This document shows, one piece after another, positions 34,233 through 45,802 of a stretch of 64,000 nt of DNA. The stretch lies in assembly GCF_036323735.1 (NCBI RefSeq), contig NC_086025.1:108471188-108535187 (forward strand). Reading direction: 5' to 3'. The DNA is from Rattus norvegicus. Its lineage: Eukaryota > Chordata > Mammalia > Rodentia > Muridae. Each line of letters opens with the position of its first letter. The first letter of the stretch is position 1. A program made the position numbers and the translations under genes. Under the pieces are notes generated by a model. That model saw only the letters and a list, made by a program, of their open reading frames with translations, did not search any database and had not been told where the DNA came from.

Positions 34233-35445
34233 AAAATTGATGGATCGGCATCCAGGTGAAGGCTGGCATATGAAGCCGTCAGCGTGGGAAAGTTATCTTT
34301 GGGGGTGAGGATGGGATGTAGGGCACCTCTGAGAGTGTGCAGGTGGCTGGTTGGTCAGGCACAGGAAATCTCCATCTGCTGGCTAGCTTGGTGGTGGATA
34401 GCAAACAAGAGTCTACCTATCTCACATATCACATCCCTGAGCTGCATACATGAGGTGTCGATATCACACGGCGTAACTGACAGTCTCTGGGAGAAGTGGA
34501 TGGTACCCTCCGCTCACACGCATGCAGAGAGCACTGACTGGAATCAGTGGGTTACAAGAGAAGGCAAGAGGCCACCACCACCAAAGACATAAAGTTGGAA
34601 GGGAAATAGGAGGGGGTGACCAGGAGGAACTGAGCGAGAAAGTTAGAGGTGACAACGGGACCATGCCTCTGGTTGACAAGTCAGAATTCAGAATCACATC
34701 CCAAGATGTGGGTACCCAAGCTAGCAGGAGAATCATAGACTTTAGTTAGCCCCGTACTGGAAGTCTACCCCTGTTCTCCCCTCAGAGGCCTTCAGACAAA
34801 GAGTAGTAATGCTTGGGACTGGTTGTACCCTGAGACTTGTGGTGGATCTCACTAGACCGTGCCAGCCCTGTTCTCAGAAGCTGGCCCAGGACTAAAGAGC
34901 CCCACAGAAGACAAAGATGGGGACTCTCAAGTCCCAAGGACAGGGAACCTCCTAGGTCTTTAGTCTTCTCCAGGTATGCGGTGTCCTTGACGGCACTTGG
35001 TCACAGCACCCTAACCTGGGACGAGGGTCAGCCAAGCCATGTGCAGATCCCCAGATAGCCTGCCGCTGTGGTGGAGAGAAGCAGATTCCAGCAGGAGAGG
35101 GGAGCCTTACACAGTGAGCTTCTCCTTTAGCCTGGCCTCTGCCCACTTAGCAGGCTCCCCACAGGTCCTAAGACCTAGAAAGCAGCAATCCCCTGGTCTG
35201 CATGGGTGCCCCAAACCTGGTGACTGTCCCTGCTTATGATATCAAACTCTAGGAGACAGGAGAGACTCACAGGGATAGGGATGGAGTCAGAGATATAGCA
35301 AGGAGGCCCCTCTCCCTGCCCACAAGATGGATCCGTACCCAGAAAGGACACTCGTGAGACTGATGCAGGTGGCTATTGTACTTCTTCAAGGCATTAGGGA
35401 ACTGGGCTGTCAGGGACAAGGGGACAGAGCCAAATGGCCATGGCT
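34233..35445. other. 3' side of Lypd2
   Basis: Part of this is presumably the Lypd2 3' UTR, but I found no AATAAA on the minus strand near the stop codon. No other gene is visible. Confidence 0.4.
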
Positions 35446-36414
35446 TTACAGCAGGACATGCAGTAGAAAGATAAGTGGCAGGACAAGGACCAGGCCACCA
35501 GGACCGCCCAGGCTGGGTGCCCCGTCCACGTTGCATAGGTCAGAATTGCAGCAGGACACTGGCCGGGTTAGCCCAATGCCATCCACGTCTGAAGGCTCGC
35601 ACTTGCTGGCACAGGACTTGGTCACCGTGGAGTCCCCCAGGAAAGGAAACACTGTAGGATGCACAATGTGTCAACTAGAAGGGCCAGTCCCTTACTGCCT
35701 CTGTGCCCCAAGCCCAGAGGCCACCCACTCTGGGGTCACCCACCCCACTAGCCTAGATTTCCCTTTTACCAGGACCACTGAATGCCTGTGATACACAAGG
35801 GACACCTATGTCATCTTGTACATAATACAGAATGTAAAACCCGAGTTGTAAGATAGCTAGCCATTTATAAGGACTTCCAGAAAAACTGAAGGGGCCACCC
35901 ATGGAGAGGGGAAGAGGGGAGTTTAATAGCTAGGCAAAAATGTCTTTTGGCAGAATTAGTGGAATAATGGTGCAGGCTGTGTGGGGACTCAGATGGTCAG
36001 GGATCAGTGGATCCCAGTTCTGTCCCACTCAGATCCCACTGACCTATCTCCCGGGAGTAGAGAGTGGTCTTGCACATGGTTTCATTGGTGTGGCAGGGTG
36101 TGATCTTGACGCAGTCAGACGCACTCACAGGATCCGGACAGGCATAGCACCGTAAGGCCATAGCTAGGAGAGGAGGGATGAGAGGGCAGTGAACAGGCCT
36201 TCCTGTCTCAAAACCCTAAAACATCTGTGACCAATGCCCAGCTCTGCCATGGAGGCTTAGTCTAAGGAGAGAGGGACACTAGCTAGGGACCAGATGCCTG
36301 CTCTCCAAACTCATGGGAGACATCGTGACCATTGAACCAGAGTCTTACAGAATGTACCCCTGAAACAGTGAGCTCAGTCCAGGACAAGGATGAGGACAGC
36401 TGACTTGAAATGCT

Positions 36415-36480
<66 letters not shown>

Positions 36481-37322
36481 CGTGCGCGCCAGTTTTAAGC
36501 GGACATTGTTAAGCCAGATACCCTTGCACTTCCTCTTCCCCAACTGCCCTTCTGCTAAAGTGCTGCCGCCAGTCCTGGGAGCACTGGGTGGGAGATGCCC
36601 CTAGGAGTAACAGGTGCCAGCCTGGCACAAGTGTCCTCCCTGAGGAGAGAACTGCAGGGGTACAGCCTGGCTGAAAGGCACTGTACTCTGTTTCGCCAGC
36701 ATCACAGACCCAATCCCAGAAGCACCCTTATGCCTGGCTTGTCTCCAAGCAATCCAGACACACAGGGAAGTCATCCCCCATACCCCCAACCTCCCACACA
36801 CAGAGAGACAGTGACCTGGTAGGGCCTGGGCCTCTGGCCCAGTCAATCTTTCCAAGAAATGTGTGGAACAACCTGGCTTCAGCCCTTACCACTGAGCACC
36901 TAACTGACTGACTGTCAACATCACGTAGCCACTTGTTCTCTTAAATCCCGAGAAATGTCACCCCATCTCTGGACATTTCTGGGTGCCCTTTCCCCATCTA
37001 CATCTCCATTGTACCCAGAGTCCCAAGCCATCTGCCCCAGAATCTGAGATCTCCCCTCTTCTCCTGCTCAAAGGCTTTCCCTAGCAAACAGGCCAATATT
37101 CTGGGGCTCCCAGCTGGCACCTAGGGCTTTGGTGCGGACTTCTGCCCACCCGGCCAGTCCCAGCTCTGCCTTTCTCCTCTCTGAAACTCTCCCATGAGGA
37201 ACTCTCTCTGAGGACAGTCCTAGGGACCCCAACCCCTGCTGCTCCCATGCTCCCCCATGCTCACCAAGTTCCCCGAAGGTGCTCAATATCAGTGCCAACA
37301 GCACCATCCGGGTCCCCTGCAT
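35446..37322 (-). CDS. Lypd2: LY6/PLAUR domain-containing protein 2, GPI-anchored, 127 aa
   Basis: Minus-strand coding exons are 37322-37265, 36163-36044 and 35651-35446 (58, 120 and 206 nt), joined at CTTG|GTGAGC, CCTAG|CTATGG, GATAG|GTCAGT and CTACAG|TGTTTC, both introns phase 1. The product is 127 aa ending in TAA. Residues 1-20 are a signal peptide (MVLLALILSTFG core). Cysteines are at 25, 28, 37, 43, 50, 73, 77, 93, 94 and 99, ending CCNSDLCN. N46 is a glycosylation sequon. The tail LVLVLPLIFLLHVLL is a GPI-anchor signal. LYPD2 is an epithelial member of the family with little known function. The second donor, GTCAGT, is weaker than the others. Intron 1 contains a long CA/CGCA repeat. 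The first two coding exons match Slurp1 in length exactly. Confidence 0.95.
36413..36485 (+). repeat. (CA)n-(CGCA)n microsatellite in Lypd2 intron 1
   Basis: About 14 CA repeats run into about ten CGCA units and end in CGTGCGCGC. It is strictly alternating purine-pyrimidine for over 70 bp, a Z-DNA-prone sequence. Confidence 0.95.
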
Positions 37323-38140
37323 GATAGAGGTGCTCGAACAGGCCTGCCCCGTGGGGATGCCAAAATGCCTACAGTGGTGGTCTGACCGGTTGGCTAAGCA
37401 GATTAGAGAAGGATCAGGTTTCCGGAGGGCCTGCCCTGCTTCCTCACCAACACCCCATTCCCCAGGGCACTCCTTAGGCTCCCTCAGACCCTACCCAGCC
37501 CTCTTCAGACGGTTCAAGCTCCACCCCTCAAAGTGGCTGTTCAACCCTTCCCAGGCCCCTCTCCTCCCCATAGGATGTGGGGCTTTTTTCTTTTCCCACT
37601 GGGGACCCTTCCACACCACCCTGCAACTCCTAACCAAGGGAATCAGTCTTACAGATTCCTCCCTCTGGGACAGGTCAAGGGTCTCCAGGCTGCACAGAAT
37701 GGGACAATGGGACTTGGGCTGTCCCACACACTCCCAGCTATCGTAAAGACCCTTTACCCTGTAGCCATCTCCAGAGCTATGCCCTGGCAACTCTTGGATG
37801 GACTCTTTCCAAGATGATCTTGTCCCTCCCAGCTCCTCTGAAGTGGTCAGGGGGAAGGTGGTGTGTGCCAAATTGCCACTGACAACCAGCCCAGAGTTTG
37901 CTCAAAGGCTTAAAGAACAAAGACAGAACTCGCTTGATCAACAGGAAGGTTTCTGGAAGAAAGGAGAGATGGGGAGGGCCCAGGGTTGTTTTGGGGGACA
38001 CTATTTCATGTATCCCGGAGGGCCATCCACTCCGGGCTTGTCTGCATGTCTTGGTCTCAAATGGCTCATAGGTTGAACTTAGGCAGGACTTTCCTGGGCC
38101 CCTCCGCCTCTTTCTTCCTCCTTCCACTGAAGGTCAAGGG
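37323..38140. other. Upstream region of Lypd2
   Basis: No TATA box was found at the spacing seen in the neighbouring genes. A TG-poor, C-rich tract at about 37440-37620 has no gene features. Confidence 0.35.
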
Positions 38141-38149
38141 GTAGGAATA

Positions 38150-38330
38150 GCAATTCACAACCTGTAAATTGAGAACTCTTTGAAATCCTCTATTTTAAAA
38201 AAGTGCATTATTATTCATAACAGTAACAAAATTACAGTTATGGAGTAGCAACAAACATAGTTTGTTATGGGGTCACCACTACATGAGGAACTGTATTAAA
38301 GGGTTGTAGCATCAGGAAGGCTGAGAGCTA
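38150..38330 (-). mobile_element. Nonautonomous hAT-type DNA transposon remnant (URR1-like)
   Basis: TTATTATTCATAACAGTAAC, AAAATTACAGTTATGGAGTA, GGGGTCACCACTACATGAGG and AAAGGGTTGTAGCATCAGGA follow the rodent URR1 consensus as I remember it. It has no coding capacity. Confidence 0.55.
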
Positions 38331-38349
38331 TTGGGTTGGAGGAAAGGGA

Positions 38350-38427
38350 GTCTCTCTCTGGTCTCTCTCTGTCTCTCATCTCTCTCTGCCTCTTGTCTCT
38401 CTGTCTCTCTGTCTCTCTGTCTCTCTC

Positions 38428-38461
<34 letters not shown>

Positions 38462-38463
38462 TA
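38350..38463 (+). repeat. CT-rich then (TG)n simple repeat
   Basis: A run of CTCTCTGT/CTCTCTCT words at 38350-38428 is followed by about 16 TG units. Six-frame products of it are artefacts. Confidence 0.9.
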
Positions 38464-38464
38464 G

Positions 38465-41400
38465 TGGAGTGTCCTTGCCCCAGACAGGATGCTATGACAA
38501 GGTTCTCCGTGACCTGGGAGCACCTAGCATGACCTGATTTCTCACAGGCATCTCCCCAGAGTACCTTGTCCCAGCTGAGACAGGTAGGTACGGGTGGGGG
38601 CACAGCTGCCCACCTGACTCTGCCTGTGGTAAAGACCACACTTTTTGTTGGGTTTCCCAGGTGTCTCTTCGTTTGGCACCCAAACCTCACCCCTATCCTG
38701 GCTTTGCTCTTGCTACCACGGAGCATGGGTGTCTGTTCTTGCCTCTACCCTCAGGACCTCCACTGGTGTCTGGCTTCACCCTGCATGGGAAGTCCTCCTT
38801 TGCCTAGGCTCTGGACCAACCACTGTGCTTCCCAGGGCTTTCCTAGCCTACCATGAGTCAGACAGTCAGCCTGCCAACTGTATTTTTCCTCATGACAGTT
38901 CTGGAGGGACAGAGCACTAATTAATTTTAGTGTGGATAAAGAAACTAGGTTCTGAGAAGTTAATTGACTAAGACAAGGTCACCTAGCAGGCCGGGTGGCA
39001 TCCCAAGCCTGTCTGATTTTGCAAATCATTCACCACAGATGGCCATGATCACACAACTGTGGGGACAGATGTGCTGAGGTTAACTGGATTAGACAGCCCA
39101 CTTTACACCCATGTGTGTCCTCAGGTCAAACCCAATTTCTATACCACACCCAGCTCAGCATAGCTACTTCCTGTCCTTGGGCCCAGGGCCTCTAACTGCC
39201 TTACACCCGGGAATATACCTAGTCTCTAAGTATCACTCCTAGAGTTTACGCCCACCAAAATTGTACCTGGGAAGTTCCCATCTTGGGGCAGGGAGGAATG
39301 TAGCATAGCCAGCATCTAGGAGGCCTCTGCTCTGAGAGGGCCACATCCTTCCCTTCTCAATTCCAGAAACCTTTGGATCAGAGCTTACTGTGAGAGGTCA
39401 AGGCTCAGAGTGTAACCTGATCAAGAGTTGGGGTATAAGGAAATCAGGGCTCAGAGTGTTACTAGGATCAGTCTATGATGGGATCAGGGCTCAGAAGATG
39501 ATTGGAATCAAAATTCAGAGTATGATCAGGGTCAGGGCTCAGTGTGTAACCATGGTCAGGGCCTGAAGTGCGAACAAGATCAGGTCTCAGGGTATAACTA
39601 GGAGTAAAGCACAGTGATCAGAATCAGTATAGAACCGGGATCAGTTCAGTGAGTGTCTGGGCTTAGGGTTCATGGAGGACTTCTACCACACTGTTACCAT
39701 GCTAGGGCATTGTGGCTTCTCTTCTGGAGCTGCCGACATTGAAAAGTCACACTGGAGTCAGATCCCACCTTTCACCCCCCGTCACCCTGCACAGTTACCG
39801 TTTTCTGGGCACATCAGGACGCTGCAGGGGGAGATCTTCTTAAGAATGCATCTAGACCTCTTTCGTCTGGCTGTAGCACTAACCACAGGATATACCATGG
39901 CGTGGTGGCCAGGAAGAAGCCCATGAGCAGGGACTCAGCACTGAGTCCTGTCTTTGCCTCTCAAGATAATGGAGGTCAGCGGCAGAGACCTGGCTGGGGT
40001 GTCTGGGAGAGAATGCACTGCTTGCTACGCTGAACCTGAGACAGGTTATGGAGGAAGGTCTGGATGGCTGTCCTCTCAAGTTCAGGAAAGCCCTGCCTCT
40101 ACCTTCCCTGTATGTGTCTCTTCCTCTACCAGGACCGTCCATACCCTCTTAGTACCTCTGCTTTGTGGACTGATGCCCTGGCCTCATCGGGAGAGCTGGT
40201 CATGCTGGGACCATTCGTAATCCTCTACCCCACCTACAGCTACTGAGAGTTATGTTGGCTATGCTCAACCTCAACCCAGAAAGTTCCACGGTGGGAACCA
40301 TACCCACATGCCTTTCTCCCCAGGGTAGCCATATCCTGCACCCCCCCTGCAGCCAGGCTCTGCTGAGTCCAGGAAGGCCAAAGGGTAGCATCTTTCCTTG
40401 GGCCCTGACTCCTCTGTCTCCTGTCCAGGGGTTATCCAGGAGAGCAGACAAGGTGCTCTAAAATATTCCCACACTGGAAAGGAAGTAAGCTCACAAATGG
40501 GATCGAGGATGGTGCTTTGGAAAGAGCCACTGTGACCTACCCCTCCAGTGTCTTTCCAGTAGGATGCTGGTATGCACCAGCCTCTGGACCCGTGGAGCAA
40601 GGACATTCAGCTTCATCCTGAAGGGGGTGGGCAGCAGACATCTTCCTGTATCCACCCTTTGCACCCACCAACCAGACATCAAAGGGATGTTTCTAGAAGG
40701 GTAGTGTCTGGTCTCAGGGGAACAGGAAGCTCCTCTCCATAGGTTTACTGTCCCTGGAATCATAAGCCACCCTAGTCCTTACTGCCACAGTGCAGCTTTC
40801 CTGGAGGCCTCCGGGAAGGTAAACATGGCGGTTATTATAGTTTAACTCAAGCCTTTTCCCAAAGGACTTATGGAGTACTCAGAAGAAACCATTAACGACC
40901 ACTCCACACTCAGACCTCTGGCCTTAGATTCCCAAACTGCACTTCAGCCTCCTAGACAGCCCCTCTCTTGAAAGTCTGCTTTGGGACCCCCAATTTTGCA
41001 AATCTGTCACCTCACAGGGCCATGACCATACAGCAGTGGACATTAACTGGATTAGACAGGGGACAAAGGCATCTACAGAAGCAGCATCCAGCAAACACTG
41101 GGGAGGCCACACCCCTCCCACAGGCCCCACCCACTGTACCTCTCATTAGCTGCTCTTCGTATGTATGTGTCATAGCCTTGATAATAAGGGTGACAAGGCT
41201 CTGCTTTGTCACCCCCTCAGCACCCCTCTTTCCTTGACCTCTCTGCGTGCGTGTCCTCTGACCATTTCCTGTAGCACTGCCCTGTGGGCACACATGGAGG
41301 GTGGTGTACTTCTTGGCATGTGGGATAAATATTTCCTTCTTCATCTTCTGTCTTTCAATTTTGTTAACAGTCTCCTCTCCCAAGTCACCCTATCTAACTC

Positions 41401-41530
41401 AGGCTGCCCTGAGCCCTTAGTCCCAGCCTCCCTAGTCCCAGGAAGCTTCCGCGTGTATTAGTCGATAGATTCTTGTATGGTGATCTGTGACTCTCAGTTT
41501 CGGTCACGTTTATCTTTATCTCTTCTTTTG
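38465..41530. other. Intergenic DNA between Lypd2 and Slurp2, first part
   Basis: No gene is seen in 3 kb. The only structure noticed is the degenerate repeat at 39375-39660. Confidence 0.45.
39375..39660 (+). repeat. Degenerate minisatellite of GATCAGGGCTCAG-type units
   Basis: At least eight imperfect copies of a roughly 30-bp unit built on GATCAGGGCTCAGAGTGTAAC occur (GAAATCAGGGCTCAGAGTGT, GATGGGATCAGGGCTCAGAA, CAGGGTCAGGGCTCAGTGTG, CAAGATCAGGTCTCAGGGTA). Confidence 0.75.
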
Positions 41531-41534
41531 TTGC

Positions 41535-41662
41535 TGTTGTTGTTGTTTCTCTATGTCTCCCTGTCCTGTCCTGAACTCACTCTGTAGACCAGGCAAGCCT
41601 TGAACTCAGGACTACCTGACTCTGCCACCTGAGTTCTAGGACTAAAGGCGTGCGCCAGGGTA
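41535..41662 (-). repeat. B1 SINE, antisense
   Basis: TTGTTGTTTCTCTATGTCTC, CTCTGTAGACCAGGCAAGCC, TTGAACTCAGGACTACCTGA and AAAGGCGTGCGCCA are the reverse complement of B1. Confidence 0.85.
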
Positions 41663-41745
41663 CTTTGTTCTTTCTAATTTTCTGCGGCTTTGTTGACTAC
41701 ATCTCCCATACCTGTCAGCTCACACATTCCAAAGTGTATCATCGG

Positions 41746-41840
41746 CTGAGTGCGGTGGTACCCAGCTGTAACCCCTGCATTTGCGTGAGGAATGATTACC
41801 GTGAGTTCGAGGCCAGCTTGGGCTACATACTGACATGCTG
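41746..41840 (+). repeat. B1/B4-like SINE fragment
   Basis: GTGCGGTGGTACCCAGCTGT, AACCCCTGCATTTG and GTTCGAGGCCAGCTTGGGCT show a diverged SINE body without a clear tail. Confidence 0.6.
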
Positions 41841-42099
41841 AAGAGGGTGGGTGGGGAAATTGCACTGCAGAGCTCAACAGTTTTGGCATAGCCACGGACA
41901 TCTGTAAACGCCATCTGGGTTGCTGTGTCCCATTGTCTCAGAAAGGAAGCCCATGCTCCCAGCTATTGTACCATCCCTCCATTTCTCTGGCATTGTGAAA
42001 GACACCCTTGGTTTTCAGCCAAGTTTCCTAACACGCAGCTCCCAAAAGCTCTTGAGTGTCTTTTATAAGTTGATGAATGACATGTGGATGGATGCCCCT

Positions 42100-42420
42100 C
42101 AGTAGTTCCAGGACGGGGCTGATCACCTAACAGATACCAGCTCAATCGGTGGGTGGGGAAATCCCCACCCTAAGTCTCCTCTGAGGACAGGAGAGGGACT
42201 GAAAGCTGAGCTGATCACCAGTGGCCAATGTTGTAACCAATCATGCTCACATAATGAAGCCTCTAAAAAATCCCATAGGGATGGGACTCTCAGCTTCTGG
42301 GTTGCTTAACACAAGAGGCTACGGGGTTCTTGGGAAGATAATGAGAAATTATCCGTGCCTAGAAAGGTATTGAGGCCCTGCTGTCCCTATGTGGACCCCA
42401 AGAAATCAGGTGACACGTTC
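42100..42420. repeat. Possible ancient mammalian LTR fragment
   Basis: CCAATGTTGTAACCAATCAT, ATAATGAAGCCTCTAAAAAA and GGGACTCTCAGCTTCTGGGT resemble a mammal-wide LTR family I cannot name with certainty. Confidence 0.35.
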
Positions 42421-42459
42421 GACCATTTTTTGTTTGTTTGTTTGTTTGTTTAAAAATCA

Positions 42460-42538
42460 AGAGCATGGGGTTGGGAAGTTAGCTCAGTGGTAGAGCACTT
42501 GCTAGCAAGCACAAGGCCCTGGGTTCGGTCCTCAGCTC

Positions 42539-42583
<45 letters not shown>

Positions 42584-42586
42584 ATG
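42460..42586 (+). mobile_element. ID SINE with 40-bp A tail and target-site duplication
   Basis: The body GGGTTGGGAAGTTAGCTCAG through GCCCTGGGTTCGGTCCTCAG is a rodent ID element from tRNA-Ala, with the A-box and B-box words of an RNA polymerase III promoter. A pure A tract spans about 42540-42579. AGAGCATG flanks it at 42460-42467 and 42579-42586. Confidence 0.93.
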
Positions 42587-42793
42587 ACCAAGGGGCTGGA
42601 GGGATGGCTCAGAGGTTAAGAGCACCAGCTGCTCTTCCAGAGGTTCTGAGTTCAATTCCCAGCAACCACATGGTGGCTCACAACCATCTGTAATGGGATA
42701 CGATGCCCTCTTCTGGCCTGCAGGCACACACGCAACCAGACCACTATACATAATAAATAAATAAATCTTAAAAAAAAAAAAAAAGAAGACCAA
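42587..42793 (+). mobile_element. B2/B3 SINE immediately after the ID element
   Basis: GGGGCTGGAGGGATGGCTCA, TTAAGAGCACCAGCTGCTCT, CAGCAACCACATGGTGGCTC and AATAAATAAATAAATCTTAA followed by an A15 tail are the B2/B3 consensus. A short GACCAA word borders both ends. Confidence 0.92.
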
Positions 42794-42794
42794 A

Positions 42795-44880
42795 GATGCC
42801 AAAACACCATATGGAAAGACCAAGAGGATGTGAGGTAGTGTAGCCTTGGGGACAGAGCCCTCAACCTGTAGGCTCTCACATGGGCCACACATAGCTGGTA
42901 CCGGAGTTGTGTTGACCTGGAGAATGGCCAGCTAGAATGTGCGAATGCTTGCTGGCTGACAAAACAAAACAAAACAAAACAAACAAACAAAAACAAAACA
43001 AAACCTGAAGGCTGATGAGAACTTTCTTGTCAGACCCAGAAAAACTAGACACAGGAAGGAAGTGGTGACGGGAAGGCTCCTGCCTACCTGCCTGAGACAA
43101 TGGTTTCCTCAAGAGCCTTGCGGGAGATTCCTTGCTCTACATACACCCTGTGCTTTGCATGCCCAGCCGGTGACATGCAGACTTCTGTAACTGCAGCGCT
43201 CCCGACAGAGTGCCCTGGACATCACCCCGGAGCCACTTCCTCTGACCACAGATGCCAAGCCCTGACCCACAAGTCTAAGACCAACAGACCAATATACCCA
43301 AGCAGCTTGGGCACACTTCCCCATTTGCCTTTCTCCTTGCCACAGCCTCTGTTGACATTCCATTGAAGTGCTCCGTCACCCCCAAATACATACTCTACTC
43401 TTGGAGACTCTGATGTTTAGGGTGGCCAAGGAAATGTACGAACATTTAATGACCAGAGATACTGAATGGAAACACTTGGGGTTTCGCCTCCTGCCCGATG
43501 CACTCCCTTCATCTGTTTCCAGTTCCTAAACCCCTGCCATTGCATGCAGAGTCCTAAGGAATGCAGTATTCTGTACTGTTTTCAGGGCCAACCCTGCAAA
43601 AGCGTGGGTCAGTACCTCACCCCAGGGATTTCCCCCCTGAACATGTCACATTGTATGTGTTCACTCACAGGAGTGGGTATGTAGGTTTCCACCCTGTGGC
43701 CACTGTGTGTGAATAGCTCTGCCCTGGGACATGTTTCTACTTGTGTGTATGCCCAGGGGCACCACTTCCGGGTCAGACCATAGCCCTGAATTTAATCATC
43801 CGATTAATCTAATCATGAGATTAGAATCAAGTTTGAGGCCTTTTTAGCTTCTGAACGAGCTAGCGTTTATGGAATCTGTTTTCAGTCACAGGAAGCTGAG
43901 GTAGGAGCCAGCCTGGGCTATATACAATGAGACCAGTTCTCAAAACAAACAAAAGGGCTTTATTTTTACTTTGTGTCTTTTAACTTGGGAGAGAGGACTG
44001 GAACCATCTTTTCTTGCTCTGGTGCTGGTACAGCAGAGAGCTGTCCTTCCCCACTGCCTTGAGCAACACTGTCATTCCTTGGGGCATTGCTGGCACAAGC
44101 TACTTCTTTTCCATGCTTTGTCTGACGGTGAGGCTCCAGTTTTCTGTCAGTTGTTCTCTGCTTGGACATTGCCCTCCTTGTGGGTGTCACCTTTGGCAAG
44201 TGTTTATTTTTGTGAGAACTTTGCCAAGCAGAGAACATGCAAGCCCAGGGCAGGGCCTGCCTGTGTGTTTCCTGGCAGGTACCAACTGTGACGACGTGCC
44301 TCTGGTCTTCCGAAACCAGGAGCAGAAACTTATCCCCAGGCCTAGTGGGAAATGGAAATTAAATATTTACTGGGCACAAATTCTGGGCATTTAATTCCCC
44401 ATGTCCATACTAAGGTGAGTGGATATGCTGTCTGGGCAGCTCTGGTCAACTGCCCCAGGGCACCATTTCTCCCTGCAGATTCCTGATGGGTACCCAGAGG
44501 CAGAGTTCCTGCCCAGGGCCTCACAGGGTGTGGGCAGCCTTCTGGGAGACATAGGCAAAGCAAACCAGGCAAGGACATGGTAGGAAAGACAGAACAGGAC
44601 AAGGTGCCAGGGACTCAAGGCCAAGAAGATAGCAGGTTTGCCCAAGAGCTCCCGACAACAGAGGTGGATGGTCCCCAAAGGCCTGAAGTCAGTGGATACC
44701 ATTCCTCCTCTGCAGAGCCTTCTTCTCCTTCTTCTCCACATGCTCAACTTGCATCTGTGAGAGACTTCTGAAATCTCATTCAGAGTCAGTGTGCTCATTG
44801 GCTCCATCCAGTTCAGGGCTTCTTTCAGCCTTCAAGCGCAGGTTAGCGTGCTTATCCAGTGCCCCAAACCCCAGATCAAG
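42795..44880. other. Intergenic DNA with a possible retrocopy-like frame
   Basis: A polypurine CAAAACAAAA run is at about 42959-43004 and a B1-like fragment near 43890-43960. A 90-codon open frame on the minus strand at 43966-44238 is basic and ends in TAA just before an AATAAA. I do not recognise it. Confidence 0.35.
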
Positions 44881-45240
44881 GGTGTTCTTTAAATGTTCTC
44901 AGCCCAGGTTAGAGTGCTCCCCAGCCCTCAGCCCAGGTTAGAGTGCTCCCCAGCCCTCAGCCCAGGTTAGAGTGCTCCCCAGCCCTCAGCCCAGGTTAGA
45001 GTGCTCCCCAGCCCTCAGCCCAGGTTAGAGTGCTCCCCAGCCCTCAGTCCAGGTTAGAGTGCTCCCCAGCCCTCAGCCCAGGTTAGAGTGCTCCCCAGCC
45101 CTCAGCCCAGGTTAGAGTGCTCCCCAGCCCAGGTTAGAGTGCTCCCCAGCCCTCAACCTCAGGTTAGAGTGCTCCCCAGTCCTCAGTCCTAGGTTAGAGT
45201 GCTCCCCAGCCCAGGTTAGAGTGCTCCCCAGCTCTCAGCC
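44840..45240 (+). repeat. 29-bp minisatellite, about 12 copies
   Basis: The unit AGGTTAGAGTGCTCCCCAGC plus CCTCAGCCC repeats with a strict 29-bp period from 44906 to about 45130. Copies then become shorter or variant (CCTCAACCTC, CCTCAGTCCT, units lacking CCCTCAG). A degenerate unit precedes it near 44840. It lies about 0.35 kb beyond the Slurp2 polyadenylation signal. Confidence 0.95.
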
Positions 45241-45584
45241 CCAGATCCTTGACCCCTAATCTCAACTGTGGGATACTTCTCTGCATATCAGCCCCAGATC
45301 AGGGTAATACTCAGGGCATTCCTCAAGTGCCTGCAGACTCAGCTCCTCCTCGTAGCCTGCTCAAGAGCAGAACCAGCCATCTGCAGGCCCCTGTGACTTT
45401 CAGTCCCTGTGTCTACTGGAGATAGGCAGGCTCTTAGTAGAAGAGAGAAGGTCAGTGGGGGCTTTGGTAGACAGCCTGGGCCAAGGAGGCCATGGCTGAC
45501 AAGAGATAGGGAGGGGATAGGGGATTGTCTGAATCCTAGTGCCTGACACACTGCTTCCACAGGCAAACATGGATCCAGGTAGCT

Positions 45585-45590
45585 TTTATT
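45585..45590 (-). terminator. Slurp2: Polyadenylation signal of Slurp2
   Basis: Plus-strand TTTATT gives AATAAA on the minus strand, 213 bp after the Slurp2 stop codon. Confidence 0.75.
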
Positions 45591-45802
45591 GGGGGATTTG
45601 TTGATACTGAGGGTGACCCACAGATAGGATCTTAAGTTTGTACCACAGCAGATTTACACAGGACTCCATTCAGAACTTCCTGAGGAAGTATGAACCCGCG
45701 GGCTTTGGGATGATCAAGGTGGAATGATCTCCAAGGACCAGGCCTGACCAAAGGACATGGATGGCATGGCTCTGTGGAGCCAGCTGGTAGCGGAGGAGTG
45801 TG

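Noticed and set aside
38296..38726. Frames with His-Thr and Arg-Glu repeats
   Set aside because: They come from the TG and CT simple repeats.
42479..42892. 137-codon minus-strand frame with poly-Phe runs
   Set aside because: Translation of the A tails and bodies of the ID and B2/B3 SINEs.
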